Source: Jannaschia sp. M317
GTDB lineage: Bacteria > Pseudomonadota > Alphaproteobacteria > Rhodobacterales > Rhodobacteraceae
Length of the DNA stretch: 64,000 nucleotides
Direction: 5' to 3'
NCBI RefSeq assembly: GCF_025141175.1
Contig: NZ_CP081155.1
Span: 530,001-594,000 of the forward strand
The first letter of the stretch is position 1. Each line of letters opens with the position of its first letter. The notes under the pieces were generated by a model that worked only from the letters and a program-made list of their open reading frames with translations, ran no database searches and was not told the origin of the DNA. Shown here one piece after another: positions 1 to 8,991 of this stretch. Made by a program: the position numbers and the translations under genes.

Positions 1-1
1 C

Positions 2-178
2 TCCGGCACGGCACAGACGGCCCCGCCGTTCATCCCGACGATCATCGGGGTCGGCGGCAAGGACTGGCCCGCCGTGGCCGCGGGCGCGACCATCTTTCTG
101 GTCCCGGTCATGGTCTTCACCATCCTGCTGCGCAAACACCTTCTCAGGGGCATTACATTCGGAGCGGTACGCAAATGA
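2..178 (+). CDS. ABC transporter permease, C-terminal end (partial)
   Basis: The window opens inside a coding frame that gives 58 residues and stops at TGA 176-178. The visible sequence has one hydrophobic helix (AGATIFLVPVMVFTILL) followed by a basic tail HLLRGITFGAVRK, which is the usual end of MalG/UgpE-type inner-membrane permeases of the carbohydrate ABC importer family. The stop overlaps the start of the next gene in an ATGA arrangement, so it is the upstream member of the same operon. The substrate cannot be read from this fragment; the dihydroxyacetone kinase downstream argues for a short polyol or ketose. Confidence 0.8.
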   Translation, partial: SGTAQTAPPFIPTIIGVGGKDWPAVAAGATIFLVPVMVFTILLRKHLLRGITFGAVRK

Positions 179-363
179 CCGATTTCATCAAGGGCATCGT
201 CGCCTTTCGCCGGGGTCCGTGGGAAATGCTTGCCTCGATCCTCATCGCGCTGGGCGTGGTGATGCTGATGCAGCCCTTCGCGCTGGTTCTCTACACCTAT
301 TCCTTCCTCGTCACGCTGGTGGGCACGGTGATGTTCATCATCGTCAGCCACTTCCCGGAGTAA
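175..363 (+). CDS. Small membrane protein of the polyol/sugar ABC operon
   Basis: 62 residues with two predicted membrane helices, about residues 18-36 and 40-58, and a short polar N-terminus containing RRGPWE. It starts at ATG 175 overlapping the permease stop and ends 5 bases before the first ATPase, so it is translationally embedded in the transporter operon. Small two-helix proteins sit at the same kind of position in the rhizobial glycerol ABC operon (GlpU next to permeases GlpP and GlpQ and ATPases GlpS and GlpT); homology to GlpU is suggested by position, size and topology only. Role unknown; an accessory subunit of the permease is the simplest guess. Confidence 0.75.
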   Translation: MTDFIKGIVAFRRGPWEMLASILIALGVVMLMQPFALVLYTYSFLVTLVGTVMFIIVSHFPE

Positions 364-368
364 CCGAC

Positions 369-1466
369 ATGGCACAGATCAGAATCGACTCTGTCCGCAA
401 GGAGTTCGGGGCCTTCACCGCCGTTCAGTCGTCCAGCTTCACCATCGAGGATGGAGAGTTCTTCATGCTGCTGGGCCCCTCGGGCTGCGGCAAGACGACC
501 ACCCTGCGGATGATGGCGGGGCTGGAGCTTCCGACCTCGGGCGACATCTACATCGACGGCCAGGAGGTCGGGCAGAAACCGGCGTCGCAGCGCGATATCG
601 CCTTCGTCTTTCAGATGTTCGCGCTTTATCCGCATATGAATGTGCGCGGCAACATCTCCTACCCGCTCAAGTCGCAGGGCATGCCGCGCGCGCAGATCAA
701 GGCCAAGGTCGGCGAGGTGGCCGAAATCCTGGGCATCACCGACATCCTGGATCGCCCCGTCGGCGGGTTGTCCGGCGGCGACCGGCAACGCGTCGCCCTG
801 GGCCGGGCCATCGTGCGCGATCCCAAGGCGTTCTTCATGGACGAGCCCTTGGGCGCGCTGGACGCCGAGTTTCGCGAACACATGTCCGAGGAGCTGCGTG
901 CGTTGCACGACCGGATGGGGGCCACGACCGTCTACGTGACCCACGACCAGTTGGAAGCGATGCAGATGGGCGACAAGATCGTCGTCATGAACCACGGCGT
1001 CGTCGAACAGTTCGGCGTGCCGCAGGACATCTACGACTGGCCCGCGACCAAGTTCGTGGCGCAGTTCATCGGGTCTCCGCCGATGAATTTCCTGTCGCTG
1101 CCGGATAGTCTGACGCCCGGCCAGGCCAGCGTTTCGCTGGCGGGCCAGGACATCGCGATCCCCACCCCCATCGAGGGGGCCAGGGGCAGGCTGACCTTCG
1201 GCATCCGGCCCGAGTTCGTGTCGCTTGACGACAGTTCCGGCTATCGCGGGCAGGTTGTGGCGTCGGAGTATCTGGGCACCACGCAGATCCTGACCATCGA
1301 CAGCGCGAACGGGCGGTTGAAGGCGCGGATGCCGTCGTCCACCCCGGTGCGCAGCGGCGCGCAGGTCGGCCTACGGTTCGACCCGCGCACCATCACAATT
1401 TTCGATGACGCGACGGGTCAGGCCCTGCGGTCGCACGCAAACGACGGAGTGTTGGCCCATGGCTGA
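369..1466 (+). CDS. ABC transporter ATP-binding protein (MalK/UgpC-type), first of a pair
   Basis: 365 residues from ATG 369; a longer open frame exists upstream, but this start lies just after the preceding stop and begins at the normal family N-terminus. Walker A GPSGCGKT is at 36-43, the Q-loop Gln near 82, the signature LSGGDRQR at 134-141 (Asp instead of the usual Gln at the fifth position), Walker B ending in E159, and the switch His at 192. The region after about residue 235 is a TOBE/MalK-like regulatory domain. It powers import through the permeases encoded upstream. It overlaps the second ATPase by 8 bases. Two different ATPases in one operon suggest a heterodimeric motor, as in glycerol importers GlpS/GlpT; substrate assignment is inference. 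Confidence 0.93.
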   Translation: MAQIRIDSVRKEFGAFTAVQSSSFTIEDGEFFMLLGPSGCGKTTTLRMMAGLELPTSGDIYIDGQEVGQKPASQRDIAFVFQMFALYPHMNVRGNISYPLKSQGMPRAQIKAKVGEVAEILGITDILDRPVGGLSGGDRQRVALGRAIVRDPKAFFMDEPLGALDAEFREHMSEELRALHDRMGATTVYVTHDQLEAMQMGDKIVVMNHGVVEQFGVPQDIYDWPATKFVAQFIGSPPMNFLSLPDSLTPGQASVSLAGQDIAIPTPIEGARGRLTFGIRPEFVSLDDSSGYRGQVVASEYLGTTQILTIDSANGRLKARMPSSTPVRSGAQVGLRFDPRTITIFDDATGQALRSHANDGVLAHG

Positions 1467-2454
1467 GGTCGAACTGAAAAACGTCACCCGCCGGTTCGGC
1501 ACGGACGTGGCGCTGGACGATGTGTCGATGACGGTGCCCGACGGATCCTTCGTGGTTCTGCTGGGCCCGACCGGCGCAGGCAAGACGACGACGCTGCGCA
1601 TGGTGTCCGGGCTGGACCTGCCGGACAGGGGCGAGGTCTTTATCGGTGGGCGGTCCATGGCCGGTTTGACCCCGGCGCAGCGCGACGTGGCGATGGTGTT
1701 TCAGCAGTACTCGCTCTACCCGCATCTGACGGTGCGCGAGAACCTGGAATTTCCGCTCAAATCCCCGACCCTGCGCACCCCCGCCGCAGAGATCGCCAAA
1801 AAGGTGGGCGAGGTGGCAGAGGTGCTGCAGATTTCGCACAAGCTGGACAACAAGGCGACCGCCCTGTCGGGCGGTGAGATGCAGCGCGTGTCGATCGGGC
1901 GCGCGCTGGTGCGGCGACCTGCGGTCTATCTGATGGATGAACCGCTCAGTTCGCTGGACGCCAAGCTGCGCTCCGACTTGCGGGTAGAATTGAAGAGCAT
2001 TCAGGCCAACTCCGGTGCGACGCTTCTCTATGTGACGCATGACCAGATCGAGGCGATGACGATGGCGACCCACGTGGGCGTTCTGGATCATGGCCGGTTG
2101 GTGCAGTTCGGCACCCCGCGCGAGATCTATGAGAACCCGGTCAGCATCTATGCCGCGTCACGTCTTGGCCAGCCACGCATCAACGTGCTGCCTGCTGACG
2201 TGTTCGGCCACGCACCGACCGGGGCCACCACAATCGGACTGCGCCCCGAACAGATCCGGCAGGGCGAGGGCGCAGCCAGCACCGTGCGCCGGGTGGAACG
2301 GCTGGGCGACGAAACCCGGCTGCACCTGGCGTTCCGCAACCACGACATCATCACCGTCACCGATGCACATACCAAGTTGCGCGGCGGCGACACCGTAATG
2401 ATCCGGCCGGAAGGCGCGTTCTATTTCGACGCCACCGGCAACCGTATCGCCTGA
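1459..2454 (+). CDS. ABC transporter ATP-binding protein (MalK/UgpC-type), second of a pair
   Basis: 331 residues from ATG 1459, which overlaps the previous gene by 8 bases; an in-frame upstream extension exists but only covers the end of the neighbour. Walker A GPTGAGKT at 36-43, signature LSGGEMQR at 136-143, Walker B D160-E161 and switch His 194 are all present, so the site is catalytically complete. A shortened TOBE domain follows. It is clearly paralogous to the first ATPase but diverged, consistent with two non-identical nucleotide-binding subunits in one transporter. The kinase gene follows after 11 bases with a GGGAGGGAC ribosome-binding region. Confidence 0.93.
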   Translation: MAEVELKNVTRRFGTDVALDDVSMTVPDGSFVVLLGPTGAGKTTTLRMVSGLDLPDRGEVFIGGRSMAGLTPAQRDVAMVFQQYSLYPHLTVRENLEFPLKSPTLRTPAAEIAKKVGEVAEVLQISHKLDNKATALSGGEMQRVSIGRALVRRPAVYLMDEPLSSLDAKLRSDLRVELKSIQANSGATLLYVTHDQIEAMTMATHVGVLDHGRLVQFGTPREIYENPVSIYAASRLGQPRINVLPADVFGHAPTGATTIGLRPEQIRQGEGAASTVRRVERLGDETRLHLAFRNHDIITVTDAHTKLRGGDTVMIRPEGAFYFDATGNRIA

Positions 2455-2465
2455 GGGAGGGACAG

Positions 2466-4085
2466 ATGGCGCATTTCATCAACGACAAGGCCAGCGCGGT
2501 CACCGATGCCATCGACGGCACCATTGCCGCGTCGGGCGGGCGGCTGACACGGCTGGACGGCTATCCGCACATCAAGGTCGTGGTCCGCTCGGACTGGGAC
2601 AAATCCCGCGTGGCCATCGTCTCGGGCGGGGGGTCGGGGCATGAACCGGCCCACGCCGGGTTCGTGGGCGCGGGTCTGCTGACGGCGGCGGTCTGTGGCG
2701 ACGTCTTTGCCTCGCCTTCGGTCGACGCGGTACTGGCGGCCATTCTGGCAGTCACCGGCGAGGCCGGCTGCCTGCTGGTGGTCAAGAACTATACCGGCGA
2801 CCGGCTGAACTTTGGTCTGGCGGCAGAACGGGCGCGGGCCTTTGGACACAAGGTGTCCATGGTCATCGTGGATGATGACGTGGCCCTGCCCGACCTGGCG
2901 CAGGCGCGCGGCGTGGCGGGCACCTTGTTCGTGCACAAGATCGCGGGGGCCATGTCCGAGGCGGGTGCGGATCTGGATGCGATCACCCAGACCGCCTTGC
3001 GCATCATTGCCGAGACCCGGACCATCGGCATGTCGCTGGACACCTGCACGATCCCCGGCTCTCCGAAGGAGGATCGGATCGCGCCCGGCAAGGTCGAACT
3101 GGGCCTTGGCATTCATGGCGAGGCGGGGGTCGAACAGATCGCCTATGAAACCGCACGCCAGGCCATGACCGCCGTTGTCGCCAAACTGGGGCCGACCTTG
3201 GGCGACGGGCCGCATGTGGCCTTGCTCAACAACCTGGGCGGGCTGTCGGTTCTGGAAATGGCGGTCCTGTCAAAGGAGCTTCTGGCCTCGGGCATGGCCT
3301 CGCGCATCGCGCTGACCGTTGGGCCCGCTTCGATGATGACCTCGCTCGACATGCGTGGTTTTTCAGTCTCGCTTCTCGCACTTTCGGGTCAGGATGCCGA
3401 ACATCTGGCGGCGCCGGTCGCCCCCTCGGCCTGGCCCGGTTGCCTGCCTGTGACGCAGGCCCCGGTCTTGCCGGTGCCGGACGGGTTGAAGCCGATCCGG
3501 GCCATGGCCTCCGCCCACGCGCCAACCCGGATCTTCCTGACCGACTGTTGCGAGACCCTGATCGCGGCCGAAGCGGATCTGAACGCATTGGACGCGAAAT
3601 CGGGCGACGGTGACACGGGATCGACCCTGGCGAACGCGGCGCGCGCCCTGATCACGGCGATGGACGATCTGCCGCTTGCGGATCACACCCAACTGTTCCG
3701 CGCCATCGGGCAGGAGCTGTCGCAAACCATGGGGGGATCGTCGGGCGTGTTGTTGGCGATCTTCTTTGCGGCCGCAGGCGACGCCGCCTCTTCCGGCTAT
3801 CCCATGCGGGAGGCGCTGCAGGCGGGCCTGCGACGCATGCAGGAAATCGGTGGCGCCAAGCTGGGCGACCGCACCATGGTCGACGCCCTGGCCCCTGCGC
3901 TGGACGCGTTGGAGGATGGGCCGCAGGAGGCCGCCAAGGCGGCGCGCGCAGGGGCGAATGCCACCGCCAGCATGCGCCGCGCGAACGCGGGTCGCGCGTC
4001 CTACATCAGCGCCGAACAGCTGGACGGGCACACCGATCCGGGTGCCGAAGCCGTCGCCCGTCTGCTTGAGCATATCGCCGCCTGA
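2466..4085 (+). CDS. dhaK: Dihydroxyacetone kinase, single-chain DhaK-DhaL type
   Basis: 539 residues. The N-terminal DhaK domain carries GGGSGHEP at 54-61, KNYTGDRLNF near 107-116, and LGLGIHGEAG with His217, the residue that forms the covalent hemiaminal with the ketone substrate in this family. The C-terminal DhaL domain (about 350-539) has DGDTG at 381-385 for the Mg-ATP site and TMGGSSG near 421-427. It is thus the ATP-dependent one-chain form, not the PTS-dependent form. Known relatives phosphorylate dihydroxyacetone, and some act on erythrulose or similar ketoses. It ends the transporter operon, so the imported substrate is probably converted to, or is, such a ketose. Confidence 0.93.
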   Translation: MAHFINDKASAVTDAIDGTIAASGGRLTRLDGYPHIKVVVRSDWDKSRVAIVSGGGSGHEPAHAGFVGAGLLTAAVCGDVFASPSVDAVLAAILAVTGEAGCLLVVKNYTGDRLNFGLAAERARAFGHKVSMVIVDDDVALPDLAQARGVAGTLFVHKIAGAMSEAGADLDAITQTALRIIAETRTIGMSLDTCTIPGSPKEDRIAPGKVELGLGIHGEAGVEQIAYETARQAMTAVVAKLGPTLGDGPHVALLNNLGGLSVLEMAVLSKELLASGMASRIALTVGPASMMTSLDMRGFSVSLLALSGQDAEHLAAPVAPSAWPGCLPVTQAPVLPVPDGLKPIRAMASAHAPTRIFLTDCCETLIAAEADLNALDAKSGDGDTGSTLANAARALITAMDDLPLADHTQLFRAIGQELSQTMGGSSGVLLAIFFAAAGDAASSGYPMREALQAGLRRMQEIGGAKLGDRTMVDALAPALDALEDGPQEAAKAARAGANATASMRRANAGRASYISAEQLDGHTDPGAEAVARLLEHIAA

Positions 4086-4095
4086 CGCGACCCGT

Positions 4096-4121
4096 ACCGG
4101 TTCCCTGTGCGGGGGACCGGT
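4096..4121. terminator. Hairpin between convergent dhaK and transglycosylase genes
   Basis: ACCGGTTCCC at 4096-4105 pairs with GGGGACCGGT at 4112-4121 (one G-T pair) around a 6-base loop. It sits between two convergent stops, where a shared terminator is expected. No U-tract follows on either strand, so Rho-independent function is uncertain. Confidence 0.45.
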
Positions 4122-4133
4122 GCGATGCGGCGG

Positions 4134-4730
4134 TCAGGTGCAGGTGTCGTCACCCAGAACGCGGGCCAGCCCGGTCGCGGGGGTGCAGGCAGGCACCGGA
4201 GGGAGCAGGTTGCCAGCCTCGTCGATCGGCGGGATTTCCGCTTCGCCCCGGTCGACGCGCTGCCACAGCTCACCGCGCAACCCGGTTTCCTGCAGCAGAC
4301 CCTTGCGCTTGGCCTCGTAATAATAGCCGCGCGCGTACCACATCATCGCCTCGTGCTCATCCCCGTCCGCGACCATCCAGGCCCCGCGCAGGTAGCGAAC
4401 CGAGTATTTCAGGGCCTTGTCCGCCTCCAACAACTGCGACGGGGTCCCCTGCATCCCCATGTTGCGGGCGGTGGCGGGCAGGATCTGCATCAGGCCCCAA
4501 TATGGACCGTTGCGCGCAGCCGGGCGGTAATCGCTTTCGCGCTGAATGACGCGATGCACCAGGCTGCGGGGCAGGTCGTAATGATCGGCCCACTTGTTGA
4601 CCAACGCACGCACGCGCGGTGTCTCACCGGGGTACAGGGCCACGGCGGGCACCACGGGCGTCTCGACGGGGTCGGGGGCAGAAGAACAGGCAGCCAGCAG
4701 CAGGCAAAGCGGTATCAGGACTCGAAGCAT
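4134..4730 (-). CDS. Lytic transglycosylase lipoprotein (SLT domain)
   Basis: 198 residues. The N-terminus MLRVLIPLCLLLAAC is a lipoprotein signal with the lipobox Cys at residue 15. A lysozyme-like SLT domain begins near residue 40; RESDYRP contains the likely catalytic Glu65, followed by NGPYWGLMQILPATA, a standard family signature. Members cleave the MurNAc-GlcNAc bond of peptidoglycan to give anhydro-MurNAc ends, acting from the outer membrane. Size matches small MltE/SLT-type enzymes. It is convergent with the kinase operon and divergent from the acyltransferase gene, so it is probably a single-gene unit. Confidence 0.88.
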   Translation of the reverse strand: MLRVLIPLCLLLAACSSAPDPVETPVVPAVALYPGETPRVRALVNKWADHYDLPRSLVHRVIQRESDYRPAARNGPYWGLMQILPATARNMGMQGTPSQLLEADKALKYSVRYLRGAWMVADGDEHEAMMWYARGYYYEAKRKGLLQETGLRGELWQRVDRGEAEIPPIDEAGNLLPPVPACTPATGLARVLGDDTCT

Positions 4731-4865
4731 CTTGGATCACATCGTGGATTCGAACTGATTGCAGTATCCCCGCTGTCGCTGTTGCGCCAAGCCTGTCGTT
4801 TCGCGATGCGCGGCGAATTGCCAATCGGCCTTGCGCCGCGCGACGGTCTGGGCCACGCGGGTGGG

Positions 4866-5759
4866 GTGAGAAACCTGTCCTATTGGCTCCAGAGCGCGGC
4901 GCTTCGCCTGATGCTCCTGATCGTTTCGGTCTTTCCGTTGCGGGTGCGCCGCGCAATCGTGGGCCGGGTTGCGGAACGGGCCGTGCGTCTGCTGCCGCCG
5001 CTGCGGAACCGGGTGATGTCGAACCTGGCCCTGATCTGGCCCCAGATGCCGGAGGCCGATCGTCGGGCGCTTGCCGCGCAGGCCGCGCGAAACGCGGGCC
5101 GCACCCTGACCGGGATCTGGTTCAACGCCGACCTGGCAAAGGAAGCAGCGCAGCTGACGCCCGAAGGCCCCGGCCTCGCCACCTTGCGCGCGGCCCGCGC
5201 CGAGGGGCGCGGCGCGATCATCGTCTCGGGCCATTTCGGCCAGTGGGAAGCAATCCGCCACGTCCTGAAACGCGAGGGGCTGGAGACGGGCGCGCTCTAC
5301 CGACCCAACAACAACCCCTATTACGAGCCGATCTTTCGCGCGGGGATCGAACTGGGCGGTGCCCCGATCATCCCCAAGGGCGCGCCGGGAATGCGGGTGA
5401 TGCTGAAGCATCTGAAGGCGGGCGGCTTTGTCGCGCTGCTGGCCGATCAATATGTGACCGACGGCCCCTTCATCGACTTTCTGGGCGAACCTGCGGCGAC
5501 CTCCCTGTCGCCTGCCGAACTGGCGCTGCGCTACAAGGTGCCGCTGGTGCCCGCCTTTGCCCCTTGGGAAGATGGCGCGCCGCGCATCGTCTTCGAAGAC
5601 GCCATCGCACCGTCGGACCCTTTGACCATGATGACGGACTTCAACATGCGGCTGGGGTCGTGGGTCGCCCGCCATCCGTCGCAATGGCACTGGCTGCACC
5701 AGCGCTGGAAGTATTACGACCATAACGCAGAGGCGCGGCAGGCTGCGCTCCACCGGTGA
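4866..5759 (+). CDS. Lysophospholipid/lipid A acyltransferase family protein (LpxL/HtrB type)
   Basis: 297 residues when started at GTG 4866 (MRNLSYWLQS). An in-frame ATG at 4806 would add 20 residues that look non-conserved; the start is therefore uncertain. The HX4E catalytic motif HFGQWE is at 123-128, followed by LYRPNNNPY and a C-terminal WHWLHQRWK region, all typical of the family that transfers acyl chains to Kdo2-lipid IVA precursors at the inner membrane. A hydrophobic N-terminal segment (about 11-25) would anchor it. Only 7 bases separate it from the serine dehydratase gene, but a functional link is not obvious. Confidence 0.88.
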   Translation: MRNLSYWLQSAALRLMLLIVSVFPLRVRRAIVGRVAERAVRLLPPLRNRVMSNLALIWPQMPEADRRALAAQAARNAGRTLTGIWFNADLAKEAAQLTPEGPGLATLRAARAEGRGAIIVSGHFGQWEAIRHVLKREGLETGALYRPNNNPYYEPIFRAGIELGGAPIIPKGAPGMRVMLKHLKAGGFVALLADQYVTDGPFIDFLGEPAATSLSPAELALRYKVPLVPAFAPWEDGAPRIVFEDAIAPSDPLTMMTDFNMRLGSWVARHPSQWHWLHQRWKYYDHNAEARQAALHR

Positions 5760-5766
5760 GGGCCCC

Positions 5767-7167
5767 ATGTTTCTGAGCATCTTCGATATCTTCAAGCCGG
5801 GCATCGGACCGTCGTCGTCCCACACCATGGGTCCGATGGTCGCCGCGGCTCGGTTTCTGGACGCGCTGCGCGGCGGCGCAGAGCCAGAACCGGGGGCCGG
5901 TCCCGCCGCCCGGCTGGAGGCGACGCTGCACGGGTCGCTGGCCTTTACCGGCAAGGGCCACGCCACCGACCGCGCGGTACGCCTGGGCCTGTTGGGCTAT
6001 GCGCCCGCGACCGTCGACATCGACGCGGCCGAGGCGGCACTGGTCACGCTGTCGCGGACCAGGATGGTGACCCCCGATGGCCTGCCCGAGATGGCCTTCG
6101 ACCCGGAGGCGGGCGTGGTGTTCGACTATGACGTCACGCTGCCTGGCCATGCCAACGGCATGGTTCTGCGCGCCTTCGACGCCGCCGGGAACCTCCACAT
6201 GGAGGAGACGTATTATTCCGTCGGCGGCGGCTTTGTCGTCACCACCGCCGAGCTGACCAGCCCCCCGGACCTGCACGCAGCGAAAGCGGCCGAGGGCTTC
6301 CCTTACCCTTTCGGCACTGCCGTGGAGATGTTGGAAATGGGCGCGGCCAATGCCCTGACCATCGCCCAGATGAAGTGGCGCAACGAGGCGGTAGGCACGC
6401 CGGAGCGGGAGCTGGGCGCCAGGGTCGACGCCATCTGGGAGGCGATGGACGGTTGCATCGACCGGGGTCTTGCCATGGACGGCGTCCTGCCCGGCGGCCT
6501 GTCGGTGAAACGCCGCGCGCGCGCGATCCACGAACAACTGAAGGCAGAGGCCGGGATGAACCTGGCGCAACCGCATGTGGTGAACGACTGGCTGTCGGTC
6601 TACGCCATGGCCGTCAACGAAGAAAACGCGGCGGGCGGCAAGGTCGTGACGTCGCCCACCAACGGGGCCGCGGGCGTGGTGCCTGCCGTGATCCGCTATT
6701 ACCGCGACCATTGCGTCGGTGCCACGCCAGAAGGCATCCGCACCTTTCTTCTGACGGCCGCCGCCGTGGGTGGATTGATCAAGCACAACGCCTCCATTTC
6801 CGGTGCCGAAGTCGGCTGTCAGGGAGAGGTCGGGTCGGCCTCGGCCATGGCCGCCGCCGGATTCTGCGCGGCGCTGGGCGGGACCAATGCGCAGATAGAA
6901 AATGCCGCCGAAATCGCGCTGGAACACCATCTGGGCATGACCTGCGACCCGGCGGGGGGGCTGGTGCAGGTGCCCTGTATCGAGCGTAACGGCCTGGGCG
7001 CGATCAAGGCGGTCTCGGCAGCATCTTTGTCACTGCGCGGCGACGGCACGCATTTCATGCCCTTGGACAATTGCATCGAAGCCATGCGCCAGACCGGCCG
7101 CGACATGTCCGAGAAATACAAGGAAACCTCTCAGGGGGGGCTGGCGGTCAATCTGCCCGAGTGCTGA
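5767..7167 (+). CDS. sdaA: L-serine ammonia-lyase (L-serine dehydratase), iron-sulfur type
   Basis: 466 residues in a single chain, the length of SdaA/SdaB. The start [20 protein letters not shown] is diagnostic. Cys351, Cys393 and Cys404 in [19 protein letters not shown] and QVPCIERN are the likely [4Fe-4S] ligands, and [12 protein letters not shown] precedes them. The enzyme deaminates L-serine to pyruvate and ammonia in the cytoplasm. The gene follows the acyltransferase after 7 bases. All key residues are present, so it appears intact. Confidence 0.95.
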   Translation: MFLSIFDIFKPGIGPSSSHTMGPMVAAARFLDALRGGAEPEPGAGPAARLEATLHGSLAFTGKGHATDRAVRLGLLGYAPATVDIDAAEAALVTLSRTRMVTPDGLPEMAFDPEAGVVFDYDVTLPGHANGMVLRAFDAAGNLHMEETYYSVGGGFVVTTAELTSPPDLHAAKAAEGFPYPFGTAVEMLEMGAANALTIAQMKWRNEAVGTPERELGARVDAIWEAMDGCIDRGLAMDGVLPGGLSVKRRARAIHEQLKAEAGMNLAQPHVVNDWLSVYAMAVNEENAAGGKVVTSPTNGAAGVVPAVIRYYRDHCVGATPEGIRTFLLTAAAVGGLIKHNASISGAEVGCQGEVGSASAMAAAGFCAALGGTNAQIENAAEIALEHHLGMTCDPAGGLVQVPCIERNGLGAIKAVSAASLSLRGDGTHFMPLDNCIEAMRQTGRDMSEKYKETSQGGLAVNLPEC

Positions 7168-7524
7168 GCGGTCTCTTGACGCGCGGAGCAAGGGGGCCCT
7201 GACCCCCGTCGTCTTTTGCGACTCCCCCCGAGCGTCCGACTCACCCCGTCATAGCGACCTATCCCCTCACCTTTGTTGCGGTTTCGCGGGGTTCGATAAC
7301 GCCCGCGTGAGGCCTCGTCGCGTGGGCGTGAGGGGGGTGCGGGGCGGAGAGGTTTATGTGCATATGTGCACGTTTATCGCGTCATCCTCACGGGTTCGTT
7401 TGTTGAATGTCAGGTCCCCAAGGCGCAAATAGGGTTCATCAGCAGGGCGACACACACCGCGCCCCGCACCAAACCCAAACGGGCCCGCCGCAACCACAGG
7501 GTCCACCGAAAAAGGACTAACGTT
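7168..7524. other. Intergenic region, 357 bases without a recognisable gene
   Basis: A GGGGG-CCCTGA-CCCCC hairpin near 7187-7202 followed by TCTTTT could terminate sdaA, but the stem is only five pairs. Around 7357-7371 there is a TGTGCA-TA-TGTGCA direct repeat. I see no conserved riboswitch or RNA gene. The promoter of the small secreted protein gene must lie here, but I cannot place its -10 and -35 with confidence. Confidence 0.6.
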
Positions 7525-7863
7525 ATGAAAACCCTCATCATCTCCGCCCTCGTCGCTTCCGCCGCTCTGACCGGTGCCGCTTCTGCTCAGGTCGGTTCGG
7601 GCGCTGCCGCCGCCATCGCACACTTCAACCAGGACGTGGACGTCGCGAACGACGCCGTTTCGCTGATCAACCTGGACGGCGACCGGGTCGTCGTCTCCAG
7701 CCGCTCGGGCGGTCTGGGCGCGGTCTTCGCGCTGTTCAACTCGGACGCCGACGTGGCCAACAACTTCACCGGCCAGAACGGCGCGACGCTGGTGTCGGGC
7801 ACCCCGGCCTACAACGCCGACATCTTCGCCGAGATCGAGCGTCAGCGCGAACTGGACGACTGA
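7525..7863 (+). CDS. Small secreted protein of unknown function
   Basis: 112 residues from ATG 7525, with AAAGGA upstream as ribosome-binding site. Residues 1-21 (ending GAASA before QVGSG) form a clear Sec signal peptide. The mature part is acidic, without cysteines, and contains two similar blocks: AIAHFNQDVDVAND near 33-46 and ALFNSDADVANNFTG near 73-87, hinting at an internal duplication. I do not recognise the family. It is flanked downstream by a strong terminator and so is likely a single-gene transcript. Confidence 0.8.
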   Translation: MKTLIISALVASAALTGAASAQVGSGAAAAIAHFNQDVDVANDAVSLINLDGDRVVVSSRSGGLGAVFALFNSDADVANNFTGQNGATLVSGTPAYNADIFAEIERQRELDD

Positions 7864-7892
7864 TTTCACGCACGCCTCACTCACATGACACG

Positions 7893-7924
7893 ACGGGCCG
7901 CGCGACAGCGCGGCCCGTTTGTTG
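7893..7924 (+). terminator. Rho-independent terminator of the small secreted protein gene
   Basis: ACGGGCCGCGC at 7893-7903 pairs perfectly over 11 bases with 7908-7918 around a GACA loop, followed by TTGTTGT. It lies 29 bases after the stop and also serves the convergent LacI-type gene region. Confidence 0.85.
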
Positions 7925-7942
7925 TCTGCGGCCTCGCTCCGA

Positions 7943-8968
7943 TCAGGCGGGCTTTGGGCGCATCGTGTCGCCGGGAAGGAACGTGGGTGTCAGCTCGACA
8001 CGCCGGTCGTCGCCTTCAAAGACATGTTCGCCGGTGATGATCCGGGCCGCCATCTCTCCGACTTCGCGTCGTCGGCTGTCCACCGTCGCCAATTGGCGCG
8101 GCAAGCCATTGAGAAGATCGAAGGCATTGAAGCCCGCCAGACCCAGCGCGCCGCCGACATCCAGCCCCTTGTCGAGACAATAAAGCAGGCCGCCCGCCCC
8201 GGTCAGGTCATTGGTATAGAACAGGAAGTCCACATCCGGCGCACGGTCCAGCATCTGGGCCGTCATCTCGCGCCCCTTGGCGAAACCGGACCAGCCGGAA
8301 TAGGCCATGGAATCGACGACCGAGATGCCCGCCTCGCTCAGCGCACGTTCCAACCCCTCGATCCGCTTTCGGGCCCGGTGGTCGCCATCCATCTTGGTGC
8401 CGAGAACCCCGACCCGGCGGTATCCGCGGGCCGCGATCTCTTGCCCGACCTCGAACCCCGCGCGCCAGTGGCTGATCCCGACGGCTGCGTCGATCGGGTC
8501 GCCGTCCACGTCCATCACCTCGATCACCGGCACGCCGGAATTCGCCAGCATCGCACGCGTTGCATCGCTGTGTTCCAGCCCGGCAATGATCACGCCCGAT
8601 GGCCGCCAGGACAGCATCTCGAACAGCGTCTTCTCTTCCTTGACGGGATCGTAATTCGTGGCACCGATAACGGGCTGAAGCTCCGTCTTGTCGAGCACGT
8701 CGGAGATTCCGGCCAGAACTTCCGGGAAGACCAGGTTGGCCAGACTGGGTACGATCACGGCCACAAGATTCACGCGGTTGGAAGCCAGCGCCCCGGCGAT
8801 CTTGTTGGGCACGTAACCCAGCATGCGCGCCGCCTCCAGCACCTTGGCACGGGTCTTGGCAGACACATCGCCCCGGTTTCTCAGAACCCGGCTGACAGTC
8901 ATCTCACTCACCCCGGACGCTTCGGAAACGTCGCGCAGGGTCAGGGGCCGTTTCGAGCTGTCGCGCAT
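7943..8968 (-). CDS. LacI-family transcriptional regulator
   Basis: 341 residues. The N-terminal helix-turn-helix spans about 10-29 (LTLRDVSEASGVSEMTVSRV) and is followed by the hinge helix with NKIAGALASNR. The rest is a periplasmic-binding-protein-like sensor domain with VAVIVPSLANLVFPEV. The subgroup resembles gluconate/GntR-type LacI members. No sugar catabolic genes lie next to it, so the target is elsewhere or lost. A palindrome 24 bases upstream of its start suggests autoregulation. Intact by length and motifs. Confidence 0.92.
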   Translation of the reverse strand: MRDSSKRPLTLRDVSEASGVSEMTVSRVLRNRGDVSAKTRAKVLEAARMLGYVPNKIAGALASNRVNLVAVIVPSLANLVFPEVLAGISDVLDKTELQPVIGATNYDPVKEEKTLFEMLSWRPSGVIIAGLEHSDATRAMLANSGVPVIEVMDVDGDPIDAAVGISHWRAGFEVGQEIAARGYRRVGVLGTKMDGDHRARKRIEGLERALSEAGISVVDSMAYSGWSGFAKGREMTAQMLDRAPDVDFLFYTNDLTGAGGLLYCLDKGLDVGGALGLAGFNAFDLLNGLPRQLATVDSRRREVGEMAARIITGEHVFEGDDRRVELTPTFLPGDTMRPKPA

Positions 8969-8991
8969 GAGTGTCCCTGGGTCTAGGCGGC

